Positions 12,598 through 23,622 of a DNA stretch of 64,000 bases are shown in pieces (the stretch's first letter is position 1; each line of letters begins with the position of its first letter). Below the pieces are notes generated by a model. It did not search any database. It was given only the letters and a program-made list of their open reading frames with translations, and was not told where the DNA came from. This DNA comes from Scylla paramamosain (Eukaryota > Arthropoda > Malacostraca > Decapoda > Portunidae). Made by a program: the position numbers and the translations under genes. The stretch spans positions 17,127,001-17,191,000 of the forward strand of contig NC_087151.1 of the NCBI RefSeq assembly GCF_035594125.1, given 5' to 3'.

Positions 12598-12978
12598 TCA
12601 CTTCAGTGCAGCATCCATTTCTGCCATGTTAATGTGTGCTCTCCCATCTGGTCGAAGGTAACAGGCATCTTCCACAATGTCGTCATTCACCTCCACTGCT
12701 ACACCTAACGCCAATGAGCTGGCATCCACCCACACTGTAGCTGTATTACCCAAGACATCCCAGCGCCCTCCGGCAGGGCCTTGGAGACTCACACGCTGCA
12801 CCATGTCGTCCACCGTGGCTTGTAGCTTTGCATCATCAGTTTCATTGTCCCATGTCCTCGTCAGAGAAGTGACTCTCCTCTTGATGAACGACGCTGCGGG
12901 TCTCAGCCACCAGCACACAAGCAAGTGGCCCACCACCTGTCTGCACCATGAGAACAGTGACCTCCTTGTTAACGACAC
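12598..12978 (-). pseudogene. RNase H domain of the LTR element
   Basis: Contains TVWVDASSLALG (first catalytic Asp) and HINMAEMDAALK (Glu), plus upstream connection-domain sequence SWCRQVVGHLLVCWWLRP. It would degrade RNA in the RNA:DNA hybrid. Confidence 0.75.
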
Positions 12979-12997
12979 TGGTGCTTCCTTGATGACG

Positions 12998-13802
12998 TTA
13001 TCCCTCCGCCACTGTAAAATTTTCGCACCTCCTACCCACAGCCCCTGGACACAGGCTCCTTCCTACACACACTGGGCAGGGTTCCAGACCAAACTGATAT
13101 AGATGACTGACTACCACACCAGACATTACAAGGTCTTCATTGACAAGAATGTCGTCCACGTAGGGCAAAGCAGCTTCCTTGATGACATTGTCCTGCTTTA
13201 ACACTTCTGACATGACTGCCTTCATTACCATGTGGCCGATACTGAGGCCAAATCCCAGTTTGGTTGCCACAGTGAGCGGTGCACACGCACTTGCAGGTAT
13301 GCCTTCCTCAGGTCGAGTAAAGCAACATTACAGCCCATCTGACACCACTCACATAACTTATTAGCACACACATCCATGTCTGCTGTGTGTGTGTCTCCAC
13401 ATGAGTGTTCAATTCTCTATAGTCCAGCACTGGCTGCATCTTTCCCTTGTTATTCCAAACTACAGCCATCAAGGGAATCAGTCCTTTGGGCTTCCTGAAC
13501 TCTTTTTCATCATAAGGAAGCAGCCATCCTTTGGTGATCCATTTTTCTAGTTCAGACTCATATTCCCTCCACGCCGTCACAGGAACGTGATACTCAGTAA
13601 TTCCATTAAGGAGGAGGCCTGACTCCTCACCTGAAGCCCATCTCCACCACACAGTCCATACTTTAGCACTGTTCTCATAACCAACAATGAAGTCTTTATT
13701 CACCACTTCAGTTTTCAACAGCGGTGTCAGCCTACTATTAATTATCACCCCACACACACTTCGTGGGCCTAATTGCACATCACAGGAGAACTTAATTGTC
13801 AC
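12998..13802 (-). pseudogene. Reverse transcriptase of the LTR element
   Basis: Two broken frames. 13308-13802 has LPYDEKEFRKPKGLIPLMAV and LDYRELNTH (RT block 1). 12998-13270 has KLGFGLSIGHMVMKAV and the catalytic LPYVDDILVNED. The first catalytic Asp region lies at the break near 13290. It is inactive because of frameshifts. Confidence 0.8.
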
Positions 13803-14285
13803 TCCCCCATAGCTGCAATACCATTCATGCCCAAAATGACATCTAAGTTCAGAGGTCTGAACTTCACTACTAACACATCAATCTTCACAGAGATTCCTTC
13901 TTGAGTCAACATGTTCACTCGTCCTACACCAACACACTGCTGACATTCCCTGTTAATCATCAGTACGTCCACTTTCTCCTCACTCCAACTCGAACAACAC
14001 GACATGAATGATCCTCATCAAACATCCAGTATCGATCAGCACGCTCCTCTTGACACCATTCACAGTCACGTGTGTCACAGGCAGTGCTGTATTCACAGCA
14101 CACGAGAGGGAGCCAGTGCTAACACCCCCTCTCTCAGGCAGTTTCCCAGGCAGGAAGCAGCAATGTGTCCCATCTCTTTGCATTGATAGCAGGTGACCCG
14201 GCCACTGCGATCGCCTCTCCATTGTGGTCTCTGTATCAAGCAGTCTCGGGCCAGTTGGTTTCGACATTCCACAGTTGTAACACAT
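13799..14285 (-). pseudogene. Aspartic protease of the LTR element
   Basis: VTVNGVKRSVLIDTGC (active-site DTG, near 14005-14060) and, in the next frame, LDVILGMNGIAAMG, the ILGxD-like second signature with Asn for Asp. It would process Gag-Pol. It is broken by a frameshift near 14000. Confidence 0.75.
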
Positions 14286-14332
14286 GAAATCCTGTTTCCT
14301 TGTTGGTGGACTATCACGGCTGCATGTCGCAT
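14093..14332 (-). pseudogene. Gag zinc knuckle of the LTR element
   Basis: A CX2CX4HX4C motif (CYQCKEMGHIAASC), typical of nucleocapsid RNA binding. A second partial CxxC (CYNCG) lies in another frame just upstream. Confidence 0.75.
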
Positions 14333-14869
14333 CTCATCTCAACTGTGCCACTGCTGAAATGCTAGTCTCTTCCCTCAGCAGCACTCGTGCGCACTCAAGG
14401 ACTTGTTCAAGTTTCATTGCTTCAAGGCGTGTTCCTGCCCGAAGCAGCTGGTGAACAGTGTCTGGTAGACCAGCAACAAATGCACACGGAAGGGCAGTGT
14501 CGTTCATGCCCCAAAAAGGGATGACAGACGGCGTAGATCAGCAAGGTAAACGTCAACTACCTCTTCGCTCTTCAATTGTCGAGCCATGAACAACTCATAC
14601 GTCATAAACTGGTCCACAGCAAAGACAGAATATAGGGCACCCTTCACCTTCTCGATGTCTTTCTTCTCTCTGTCATCAAATTGCTGATATACTGCGAATG
14701 CACCCCTGGTGAGTCATAGAGGAATGACAGGGATCAAATCTTTGACATTCCTCAGGCGACACACTAACTCAGCCTTCTCGAACCACTCAGTAACAGGATG
14801 GGAGGTCCTGTCAAACTCAAAATAATTTTCACATTGAGAGTGTCTGCCATTGTCAAAGCCTAGATAGCT
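14333..14869 (-). pseudogene. Gag remnant of the LTR element
   Basis: Includes YFEFDRTSHPVTEWFEKAEL near 14750-14830 and a possible start ATGGCAGACACTCTC about 20 nt inside the 5' LTR. The rest is broken into short frames. No standard tRNA primer site was recognised next to the LTR. Confidence 0.65.
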
Positions 14870-15084
14870 TGTAGGAAGGATATTCAAAGTTGTTTCTCCC
14901 AGCAAGTCTTCATTTCTTCCCTCAGTGACAAAACAGATGTAGGTGGGAGACAGAGGTGGTGAGGTGGCAAGTGCCCACGTCCAACTGCCACTATACTCAC
15001 CCACTCCTCCCTACACACCTCACATAGCACCCCCTGGTGACTAATAACAATGCTTAAAACACTTACAATAGTACCTTAACTACA
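14870..15084 (-). repeat. 5' LTR
   Basis: 215 bp, begins TGTAGGAAGGATATTC and ends TTAACTACA on the plus strand. It is followed by the GATTG duplication at 15085-15089. Confidence 0.9.
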
Positions 15085-15690
15085 GATTGGTTTGTTGAGG
15101 AAATGCAGAACCATTTTTAATGATAAGATTATTCTAAATATTTTCTATTATTCATTTTACCCTTTTGGTATTGTTGTCCAGTTTGGGTGTCAACTGCTCC
15201 ATTTCATTTCATTTTTTTGGGATCACTTTTACCTTAATAGAGTTTTTACTCCCTAATCTCAACATGTAGCTTTATCATCATATAATGATGGGTGCATTGA
15301 CCATGTTTTTCAAAATTGTCAATAATAATGAACATCCTCTTCACAGAGCATTACCTCCTCAATTTATTCCTGTATGCCGAACACCTCATAATTTACATTT
15401 CAGTGGGTGTGCTTTTCAGCAAGTAATTTTGTTCAACCTACCAATTATCTGGTACATTTATCCCCAATATGACTAAAGTGTGGTATCTACTTCCTGATGA
15501 AACTGTTTCTGAAGCTGCTATAGATGAATTTAAAACAAGTTTTCCTTCCTGTTAACTTACTATTTATCTCTTTTCTTTTATTTTATCTTTTCCTTCTTTG
15601 GTTTTTCACATTACGTTTGCTCTTTGGGGGACCCTGCTTGGCTTTATATCAGTTTTATGATTTTTCCCTGATGCTTTTACATGGATTTTC

Positions 15691-15741
<51 letters not shown>
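15085..15741 (+). pseudogene. Decayed LINE, 3' part with (TAA)n tail
   Basis: Continues the LINE interrupted at 10561. A frame at 15285-15476 includes FKIVNNNEHPLHRALPPQFI, typical of the C-terminus of jockey/CR1-like LINEs. A non-coding 3' region with TTGGGGGACCCTGCTTGGC follows, and the element ends in a (TAA)n tail at 15691-15740. Confidence 0.75.
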
Positions 15742-16380
15742 CTTTTGGATTTTTTCAAGGTAATATTACGAAAACACATAATCGTATTTATGTAGTTTGT
15801 GAAATATGAATCTATATACTAGATTTACAAGCTGACAATTACTTGGAGAAAATACATCAAGCTGCCAGGAGCTAAACATTTCCACACCAACAAATGTACT
15901 ATTATGTGACTGTGGAAATAATATTACAACATAATAAGATTTATCCACAGTACAAGTCCCCAAGACTAACACCTTTGATTTGTCCATAAAGATGTTGGGA
16001 GACATTATGATAACTATTCTATTGTTTCCTTCACATGATATGTACTATTACTACAGCAAGACTATTCCTAATTCAGAATTTATGAGTTTATACTAACAAC
16101 TATTAATTCAAAATTTCTACTCTCTTTAAACAGCCTGCCCTGGAGATTACATAGATATACTTATCCAATGAAATCAACAGCAAAAGCCTTGAATCATACT
16201 TATCTGTACAAAAATGTTACTACAGAGGGTGTTGGAGTTACGAGTGACATATGTTCCGGAAGGCTGCAAGTCGTTTTACTCATAACTCATTATCGTAATT
16301 TTTTGACACACACACACACATACACACACACAAAAAAAAAAAGTATCATACGTTCCGCAAACAATGTAATGCTTACTTGA
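15742..16380. other. Unassigned AT-rich sequence
   Basis: No supportable gene. A short (CA)n tract is at 16303-16331. Confidence 0.4.
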
Positions 16381-16450
16381 TACAGTAGAACTTCGGTTCA
16401 CGAACTTAATCCGTTCCAGCCCTTGGTTCGCAAAGCAAACTGTTCTTGGA
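16381..16450. repeat. Solo end of the MITE family seen at 1657
   Basis: TACAGTAGAACTTCGG followed by CGAACTTAATCCGTTCCAGC resembles the 1657 end in sequence and order. No matching inverse end was found nearby. Confidence 0.45.
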
Positions 16451-16556
16451 CCAAAACATTTTTTTTTTTTTTTATTAAAATTAATGTAATTACAATTAAT
16501 CAGTTGTAGTATCAGAAACATGGTATTTTTACATATTTAAGTTTTTTTTTCATGAA

Positions 16557-16643
16557 TTTTAGAGAGAGAGAGTCATTGGCAGTTCTCAAGGTCACTGACA
16601 TACGCAACTACAGCTCATCTCTCTCTCTCTCTGTTAACTTATC

Positions 16644-16709
<66 letters not shown>

Positions 16710-16754
16710 TCATCGGCAGTTGTCAAGGTCAATAATGGCTGTCACAGCCAATCT

Positions 16755-16813
<59 letters not shown>
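16557..16813. repeat. (GA)n / (CT)n microsatellite cluster
   Basis: A short GA tract, then GA at 16646-16708 and CT at 16760-16813. The opposed GA and CT arms could pair. Confidence 0.95.
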
Positions 16814-16815
<2 letters not shown>

Positions 16816-17359
16816 ATATAGCGAATTTTCGTCTTTAGCAACCCATCCTCCCCATAATGGCAATCTACGGTAATTTACGATAAGTGAAAGAATAATCCAG
16901 ACTCTTTAGGCCAAAAGGTTGAACCACTGGCAACATCTAACCCTTCTTTTTTTTTTTTTATGTGGCATAATAGGAGCTGATATAATACAGAAAAAGGGAA
17001 AAAGGAAAAAAAATAAAGTTTTTGAACACGGCATTCTCACGAATAAAATAACTTATGTAGAAGAGATTAAGGTGTTTATAAATGTGCACGTTTGGGTGCA
17101 TTTACCCATGTGAGTTATGGTTCATTTACATTGTACGGATCATCCGCCAGATTTAAAAAAGAGCTGTCGATTTCCATCACTTCTTAAAGGTTTACAGCAT
17201 CTTCACATGATAATTGCAATATTTAAGTATTTTTAATGTATAAAACATTAGATTTTAGTTATTCTTGACCAGAAACATGTTATATGTTCTAACTGGGCTT
17301 TATCAAGCTTGGGCTAGCAAGTAACATTACCTAGTAGATGGAAAAAATCGTATTTAATT
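16814..17359. other. Unassigned sequence
   Basis: AT-rich with poly-A/T runs. No gene seen. Confidence 0.4.
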
Positions 17360-17475
17360 GTATTTTTTTTTTTTTTTTTTTAATGTAGGAAGGACACTGG
17401 CCAAGGGCAACAAAAATCCAATAAAAAAAATATGCCCACTGAAATGCCAGTCCCATAAAAGGGTCAAAGCAGTGG

Positions 17476-19216
17476 TCAAAAATTGATGGATAAGTGTCTT
17501 GAAACCTCCCTCTTGAAGGAATTCAAGTCATAGGAAGGTGGAAATACAGAAGCAGGCAGGGAGTTCCAGAGTTTACCAGAGAAAGGGATGAATGATTGAG
17601 AATACTGGTTAACTCTTGCATTAGAGAGGTGGACAGAATAGGGGTGAGAGAAAGAAGAACATCTTGTGCAGCGAGGCCGCAGAAGGAGGGGAGGCATGCA
17701 GTTAGCAAGATCAGAAGAGCAGGTAGCATGAAAATAGCGGTAGAAGACAGCTAGATATGCAACATTGCGGCGGTGAGAGAGCGGCTGAAGACAGTCAGCT
17801 AGAGGAGAGGAGTTGATGAGACGAAAAGCTTTTGATTCTACCCTGTCAAAAAGAGCAGTATGAGTGGAAACCCCCAGACATGTGAAGCATACTCCATACA
17901 TGGACGGATAAGGCCCTTGTACAGTGTTAGCAGCTGGAGGGGTGAGAAAAACTGGCGGAGATGTCTCAGAACACCTAACTTCATAGAGGCTGTTTTAGCT
18001 AGAGATGAGATGTGAAGTTTCCAGTTCAGATTATAAGTAAAGGACAGACCGAGAATGTTCAGTGTAGAAGAGGGGGACAGTTGAGTATCATTGAAGAAGA
18101 GGGGATAGTTGTCTGGTTGTGTCAAGTTGATAGATGGAGGAATTGAGTTTTTGAGGCATTGAACAATACCAAGTTTGCTCTGCCCCAATCAGAAATTTTA
18201 GAAAGATCAGAAGTCAAGCGTTCTGTGGCTTCCCTGCGTGATATGTTTACCTCCCTAAGGGTTGGACATCTATGAAAAGACGTGGAAAAGTGCAGGGTGG
18301 TATCATCAGCGTAGGAGTGGATAGGACAAGAAGTTTTGTTTAGAAGATCATTAATGAATAATAAGAAGAGAGTGGGTGACAGGACAGAACCCTGAGGAAC
18401 ACCACTGTTAATAGATTTAGGAGAAGAACAGTGACCGTCTACCACAGCAGCAATAGAACGGTCAGAAAGGAAACTTGAGATGAAGTTACAGAGAGAAGGA
18501 TAGAAACCATAGGAGGGTAGTTTGGAAATCAAAGCTTTGTGCCAGACTCTATCAAAAGCTTTTGATATGTCCAAGGCAACAGCAAAAGTTTCACCAAAAT
18601 CTCTAAAAGAGGATGACCAAGACTCAGTAAGGAAATCCAGAAGATCACCAGTAGAGAAGCCTTGACGGAACCGATACTGGTGATCAGATAGAAGGTTGTG
18701 AAGTGATAGATGTTTAAGAATCTTCCTGTTGAGGATAGATTCAAAAACTTTAGATAGGCAGGAAATTAAAGCAATAGGATGGTAGTTTGAGGGATTAGAA
18801 CGGTCACCCTTTTAAGGAACAGGTTGAATGTAGGCAAACTTCCAGCAAAAAAGAAATGTAGATGTTGACAGACAGAGCTGAAAGAGTTTGACTAGGCAAG
18901 GTGCAAGCACGGAGGCACAGTTTCGGAGAACAATAGGAGGGACCCCATCAGGTCCATAAGCCTTCCGAGGGTTTAGGCCAGCGAGGGCATGGAAAACATC
19001 ATTGCGAAGAATTTTAATACGTGGCATGAAGTAGTCAGAGTGTGGAGGAGAGGGAAGAACAAGCCCAGAATCGTCCAAGGTAGAGTTTTTAGCAAAGGTT
19101 TGAGCGAAGAGTTCAGCTTTAGAAATAGATGTGATAGCAGTGGTGCCATCTGGTTGAAATATAGGAGGGAAAGAAGAAGCAAAGTTATTGGAGATATTTT
19201 TGGCTAGATGCCACAA
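17476..19216 (-). pseudogene. LINE A: reverse transcriptase, frames broken
   Basis: Four overlapping fragments. 18812-19216 has [17 protein letters not shown]. 18122-18574 has [39 protein letters not shown] and the catalytic [12 protein letters not shown]. 17838-18188 has [20 protein letters not shown]. 17476-17901 is the C-terminus with [20 protein letters not shown] stop near 18812 and frameshifts near 18120 and 17850 break it. The linked copy at 39535 shows the intact frame. Confidence 0.85.
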
Positions 19217-19217
19217 A

Positions 19218-20585
19218 TCACGAGGGGAAGTTAGATCTTGAAAGGTTTTGACATTTTCTGTTAATGAAAGAGTTTTTGGCTAGTTGGAGAACAGACTTGG
19301 CATGGTTCCGGGTAGAAATATAAAGTGCATGAGATTCTGGTGGTGGAAGGCTCAAGTACCTTTTGTGGGCCACCTCTCTATTATGTATAGCACGAGAACA
19401 AGCTGTGTTAAACCGAGGTTTAGAAGGTTTAGGACGAGAAAAAGAGTGAGGAATGTACGCCTCCATGCCAGACACTATCACCTCTGTTATGCGCTCAGCA
19501 CAGAAAGACGGGTCTCTGACACGGAAGCAGTAGTCATTCCAAGGAAAATCAGCAAAATACCTCCTCAGGTCCCCCCATCTAGCAGAGGCGAAACGCCAGA
19601 GGCACCTTCGCTTAGGGGGATCCTGAGGCGGGATTGGAGTGATAGGACAAGATAAAGATATGAGACAGTGATCAGAGGAGCCCAACGGAGAAGAAAGGGT
19701 GACAGCATAAGCAGAAGGATTAGAGGTCAGGAAAAGGTCAAGAATGTTGGGCGTATCTCCAAGATGGTCAGGAATACGAGTAGGGTGTTGCACCAATTGC
19801 TCTAGGTCATGGAGGATAGCAAAGTTGTAGGCTAGTTCACCAGGATGGTCAGTGAAGGGAGAGGAAAGCCAAAGCTGGTGGTTAACATTGAAGTCTCCAA
19901 GAATGGAGATCTCTGCAAAAGGGAAGAGGGTCAGAATGTGCTCCACTTTGGAAGTTAAGTAGTCAAAGAATTTCTTATAGTCAGAGGAGTTAGATGAGAG
20001 GTATACAGCACAGATAAATTTAGTATGAGAGTGACTCTGTAGTCGTAGCCAGATGGTGGAAAACTCGGAAGATTCAAGAGCACGAGAGCAGGTTAAGTCA
20101 TTGCGCACATAAACGCAGCATCCAGCTTTGGATAAAAAATGAGGATAGAGAAAGTAGGAGGGAACAGAAAAGGGGCTACTGTCAGTTGCCTCAGACATCT
20201 GAGTTTCAGTGAGGAAAAGAAGATGAGGTTTAGAAGAGGAGAGGTGGTGTTCTACAGATTGAAAATTATATCTTAGACCGCGAATGTTGCAGAAGTTAAT
20301 GAAGAAAAAGTTGAGGGGGGTGTCAAGACACTTAGGGTCGTCGACAGATGACCAAGAAAGCCTTGGTAGAGCAACATCAGATGCAGCGAAGGTGGAGAGA
20401 GTGTTTGAGAAGATAGAAGCAGATGTTGGGGTAATACAAGCTGTGAGAAGGCTAGGAAGTGGTAACAACAGGCGACGACGCCCGATCCTGGTCACCTTGG
20501 CATCGTGGTAGGATAGAGATACCCTGCTGGATAAGGTGAAATGACTAAGGACCTGCAAGGAGCCGTTTATGAAAATTTTCATCAA
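19218..20585 (-). CDS. LINE A: endonuclease domain and linker
   Basis: A 455-codon open frame with an APE-type endonuclease. Seen are [10 protein letters not shown] (N-terminal strand), LLFLTETQ (metal-binding Glu), [13 protein letters not shown] (GDFN motif) and [10 protein letters not shown] (SDH motif). The last quarter, from [17 protein letters not shown] to the end, is the linker before the reverse transcriptase. The enzyme nicks target DNA to prime reverse transcription. The first codon of the frame is not ATG; internal Met-Met follows. A frame break near 19217 separates it from the RT part. Confidence 0.85.
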   Translation of the reverse strand: MMKIFINGSLQVLSHFTLSSRVSLSYHDAKVTRIGRRRLLLPLPSLLTACITPTSASIFSNTLSTFAASDVALPRLSWSSVDDPKCLDTPLNFFFINFCNIRGLRYNFQSVEHHLSSSKPHLLFLTETQMSEATDSSPFSVPSYFLYPHFLSKAGCCVYVRNDLTCSRALESSEFSTIWLRLQSHSHTKFICAVYLSSNSSDYKKFFDYLTSKVEHILTLFPFAEISILGDFNVNHQLWLSSPFTDHPGELAYNFAILHDLEQLVQHPTRIPDHLGDTPNILDLFLTSNPSAYAVTLSSPLGSSDHCLISLSCPITPIPPQDPPKRRCLWRFASARWGDLRRYFADFPWNDYCFRVRDPSFCAERITEVIVSGMEAYIPHSFSRPKPSKPRFNTACSRAIHNREVAHKRYLSLPPPESHALYISTRNHAKSVLQLAKNSFINRKCQNLSRSNFPS

Positions 20586-20624
20586 GAAGGATGTTCACCC
20601 GAGTGTATGTGCAGAGTGGAAGAG

Positions 20625-20630
20625 ACTGTG
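20625..20630. repeat. Polinton target site duplication, left (ACTGTG)
   Basis: ACTGTG directly before the element's AGTAGTTGGG start, repeated exactly at 36528-36533. Confidence 0.93.
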
Positions 20631-20642
20631 AGTAGTTGGGAA

Positions 20643-20748
20643 ATTGCCATGGGGGTCGGCCCCCTAAAAAGGCTTGCCACCGAGGTCCCCATTGCATGGG
20701 GATCTCGGTGGCAAGACTTTTTAGGGGGGGCTCGACCCCCATGGCAAT
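20643..20748. repeat. Terminal hairpin of the left TIR
   Basis: Arms 20643-20692 and 20696-20748 are near-perfect inverse complements around a 3-nt loop (TGC). Each arm begins or ends with ATTGCCATGGGGGTCG or its complement. Within each arm G-runs and C-runs could form small side hairpins. Confidence 0.88.
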
Positions 20749-21789
20749 TACCCGGAGTGGCGATCCATTTCAGGATGGAGACCCTGGCTGTAAATAGGGT
20801 GTTGGGGGATGGGGGGGGAGGGGGGGATGGGGATCCCACCCCCACCCCCAGGAGCGACTCTGATGGCATGCCATATTGCGAGTGTGGACCTTATCAAGTT
20901 GCAATGGGGAAACCTGACAGCAATTTTCCGTAGACTTCAGTGGCAGTCCATTTCAGGATGGAGACCCAGACTTGGGAAAGGGGAGGGTGGTGATTCACGA
21001 TGGCAACACCAAGGGGGGGAGGGGGGTGGTAGAGGGACGGTGACAGCGACACTGACGGAGAGGTGGGGGGGCGTGCGTCCTTATCCTTCGGCGACGATGG
21101 AATGACTAAGTGAATCAATGATGGTGGGTGGAAAATAATTGAGTGAAAGGAGGGGGGGGGGTGGACTGGCGGCCAGACGTGGAAGTCGCCCACACACACG
21201 CGTGGTTAGGGGGCTGTGTCGGCAATGCCGTGTAGGTCGCCCTTTCGCTCTTTCATTCACGGGAATCCTGGAGGGTGGGATGGCTGAGTGTTGCCATTGC
21301 GTGTTCCCTCCGAAAACCTCAGTACATTCCAAGGTCGTCGCCGCTGGATGGTCAAAGGTCGGACGGAAAGGAAATGGGGTGGGGGGAGACCCGCACGTGT
21401 CAGGAAAGTGGCGGGCGACGCCGCCAGGTCCCATGCGGCCGTACGCCACCAGGAGCCATGCAGGCTTTTTTTTTTTTCTTTTTTTTTTTGGGGCGGGAAC
21501 GGGAAGTTGAGGGCTTAGAATGGGCCGCCGCGTGGACGTCACGCGCTAGTTGCCCGCGCGGATCCTGGACAGTCTGGGTGGCGAGACTTGCCATCACGTG
21601 TTCCCTCCGACATCTCAATACATCCCCTATGGTCAAGGTCGTCGCGACTGCCCACGAGGTCCCGTTACCTGTCCATCCTTTTTACCTGGAGGAAGCGTCT
21701 GTGACGGCCAGGGCGGAGTGGCGGCCTCTTCCACTTTCACCGACCACCAGCGGCGTGGCTGACGTAATACTTATGCCGGATGCCCGCCT

Positions 21790-21797
21790 TATTATTA

Positions 21798-21852
<55 letters not shown>

Positions 21853-22078
21853 TATTATTATTATTATTATTATTATAGCCGGCACGCGTTCCCTCCGACA
21901 TCTCAATACATTCCCCTATGGTCAAGGTCGTCGCGACTGCCCCACGAGGTTCCGTTACCTGTCCATCCTTTTTACCTGGAGGAAGCGTCTGTGACGGGCA
22001 GGGCGGAGCGGCGGCCTCTTCCACTTTCACCGACCACCAGCGGCATGGCTGACGTAATACTTATGCTGGATGGCTGCC

Positions 22079-22131
<53 letters not shown>
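21790..22131. repeat. (TTA)n microsatellites inside the left TIR
   Basis: Two (TTA)n tracts (21790-21877 and 22079-22131), each closing one copy of the duplicated TIR unit. Poly-Ile and poly-Asn frames here are artefacts. Confidence 0.95.
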
Positions 22132-22132
<1 letters not shown>

Positions 22133-22160
22133 GAAAGGTTATGCAGAGTCGATGGGACAT

Positions 22161-22173
22161 TTTATTTTTATTA
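22161..22173 (-). terminator. Polyadenylation signals
   Basis: On the minus strand two AATAAA hexamers overlap about 50-60 nt after the stop of the last Polinton gene (22221). Confidence 0.55.
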
Positions 22174-22220
22174 GGACAAATACAGCTCATTGCTTATTAG
22201 GGCAAATACATCTCTTTCAT

Positions 22221-22928
22221 TCAAAACATTTGCGAATTGAAGGCGAAGAGATCATCGTCATCGCTGTCAATGACGGGCATAGTTTTAATAACTCTAGGAA
22301 CCAGCTTCTTACGAGGAGCGGCTGGAGCAATGAGGAGTTTTGGTGTGCTGTCGTCCTCTGGCGTGTTAGGGGGAATATTCTTTTTTTTTTGTTTTCCTGC
22401 GACTTCTTCTTCACCTCCTGACCCTCTTTGCCGCCTACTGCCGACTCATCTGACCGTCACGGCTGTGTTTCGGTCGGAGGTGGCATTAGCGACTCCTGAG
22501 GTGGCGGAATCGACTGCGATGCCGGCTGCTGCTGTTGCGACTCCTGTCCTGATGGAGCGTCAGGAGGTGGGCTGGCCGGCAGTGGCGACATGTCGTCATC
22601 ACTAAAGATCAATTTCTTCTTTGCAGGTTCTGACATTTTCTCCACATTGACATCCTCATGGTCAGCACGGCTTCGCTTACCCCCAGCATCGCCCAGATAG
22701 ATATCAAAGCAGAAAGAGATGCGTTCTGTAACAGACAAGAAAAAAAAAAAAAAAAAAACAATGAGAACAATGGAAAAGTTTTTATTTTCCCCTCCCACTC
22801 TCCCTCTTCTTATTCATTGGCAAAGAACGTTAATGTAATTTACAATGGTGGAGATGTGAGATGCCGTGCAAGGCAATGGTGTACTCACCTGCAGTTCTCA
22901 AGATGAAACGTTTGTCAGCTTGCGCCAT
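22221..22928 (-). CDS. Spliced Pro/Asp-rich Polinton protein, frameshifted
   Basis: I do not recognise the family. Exon 1 (22889-22928) starts ATG, encodes 13 codons and ends GCAG|GTGAGT. A 163-nt intron ends in a long pyrimidine tract with TTACAG (acceptor at 22726). Exon 2 continues in phase from 22725 through ERISFCFDIYLGDAGGKRSR and KKKLIFSDDD to a Gln/Pro-rich stretch. A TGA at 22457 stops that frame, but the other frames stay coding-like. After an A10 run (22381-22390 on plus) the sequence again looks coding, ending PVIDSDDDDLFAFNSQMF and TGA at 22221. So two small indels, one likely at the A-run, break it. The acidic and basic tracts suggest a disordered nucleic-acid- or virion-associated protein; this is inference. 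Confidence 0.55.
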
Positions 22929-23043
22929 TCTTGGAGATGAGGCTTCGACGTCCGACTGGGTTGAGAGGTGATGGCGAAGTGACGCTTATCCGTCAGCAAT
23001 TACCCCATATTGACCCCCTTTCCCACCCCCCCACCCCCCCAAT

Positions 23044-23616
23044 CTACCTTATTACCGCTTTACAGATGTTACGACATCTCGCCCGGCTGCCGGCTGGGCA
23101 AAACGTAGGCATGCAATGCGGCATATTACGAAATATTACATAAGCCATACGAGTAATTTTTTTGTCATTATATAGATATTGATGCTTTTTGAAGGTGGCG
23201 TGAATAATGCACATTGCACGTTTTAATGTATGCCAACTCAGTAGAAGGCGAAAGAACATGCAATAAATGCCACACACGAGGGAATTCAACCCCTGAAGTC
23301 GATAATTTAATGTGCTAATTTTCATATGTTGACAAGTTTGCATAAAATGATGTAAGACAGCGGAATTGTATTTGGGATGCAAGTTATAGCTATCGTAATA
23401 GCCTATGGTCTGACTTTGAAAATTAAGATAAACAGTAATCCAGTGGCCCATGGTCTTTGAGTCACTCAATGTATTTAGAATGAAAACGCATGGCTTCACC
23501 TGTTTTCTGGCAAGATTTATCAGATCTGTCACATGGCGATGGTCGTGACAGCCTAAAAAATAAACTCGATCGCCCAAGATGCCTGCTAGACCGGCCTGTA
23601 TTTCACATGCATTCAT
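23044..23616 (-). CDS. PRO: Adenain-like cysteine protease of the Polinton
   Basis: 190 residues, close to adenovirus protease length. Catalytic pattern: His58 in TMGHWITVYL, Asp75 in YYDSYNL, Gln108 and Cys115 in QGLNSLVCGIYC. The seven-residue Gln-Cys spacing matches adenain. Known role in the family: cleaving capsid precursor proteins during virion maturation. It lies 6 nt after the major capsid gene stop and is fully open. ATG at 23616 is the first in-frame start. The C-terminus is Arg/Cys-rich. Confidence 0.92.
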   Translation of the reverse strand: MNACEIQAGLAGILGDRVYFLGCHDHRHVTDLINLARKQVKPCVFILNTLSDSKTMGHWITVYLNFQSQTIGYYDSYNLHPKYNSAVLHHFMQTCQHMKISTLNYRLQGLNSLVCGIYCMFFRLLLSWHTLKRAMCIIHATFKKHQYLYNDKKITRMAYVIFRNMPHCMPTFCPAGSRARCRNICKAVIR

Positions 23617-23622
23617 GACGGC

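Larger units (their letters stand above)
10562..15084 (-). mobile_element. Gypsy-like LTR retrotransposon, complete ends, decayed genes
   Basis: A 4.5-kb element on the minus strand: 5' LTR (14870-15084), gag, zinc knuckle, protease, reverse transcriptase, RNase H, integrase, acidic repeat region, polypurine tract, 3' LTR (10562-10768). The LTRs start TGT and end ACA and are bordered by the perfect 5-bp duplication GATTG. The domain order RT-RH-IN is that of Gypsy/Metaviridae. The reading frames are broken many times, and the two LTRs differ at roughly a tenth of positions, so the insertion is old. Confidence 0.9.
17360..20624 (-). mobile_element. LINE family A, near full-length copy
   Basis: A non-LTR retrotransposon with endonuclease then reverse transcriptase. 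It ends 3' at a poly-A (poly-T on plus, 17363-17383) just after a segment matching the 3' end of the copy at 41560-41620. The 5' side runs to the Polinton target site. Related copies in the window are at 39421-41620 and 53281-55820. Confidence 0.9.
20631..22131. repeat. Left terminal inverted repeat of the Polinton
   Basis: Inverse of the right end with most blocks conserved in order. Relative to the right end it carries an extra stretch (about 21305-21595). It also has a duplicated ~290-bp unit (about 21599-21880 and 21888-22131). Each unit runs from GTTCCCTCCGACATCTCAA to a (TTA)n tract. Confidence 0.9.

Noticed and set aside
20541..22030. Several 60-240 residue frames in the Polinton TIR, including poly-Asn and poly-Ile
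   Set aside because: They overlap on both strands, follow the hairpin and (TTA)n repeats, recur mirror-wise in the other TIR, and match no family.
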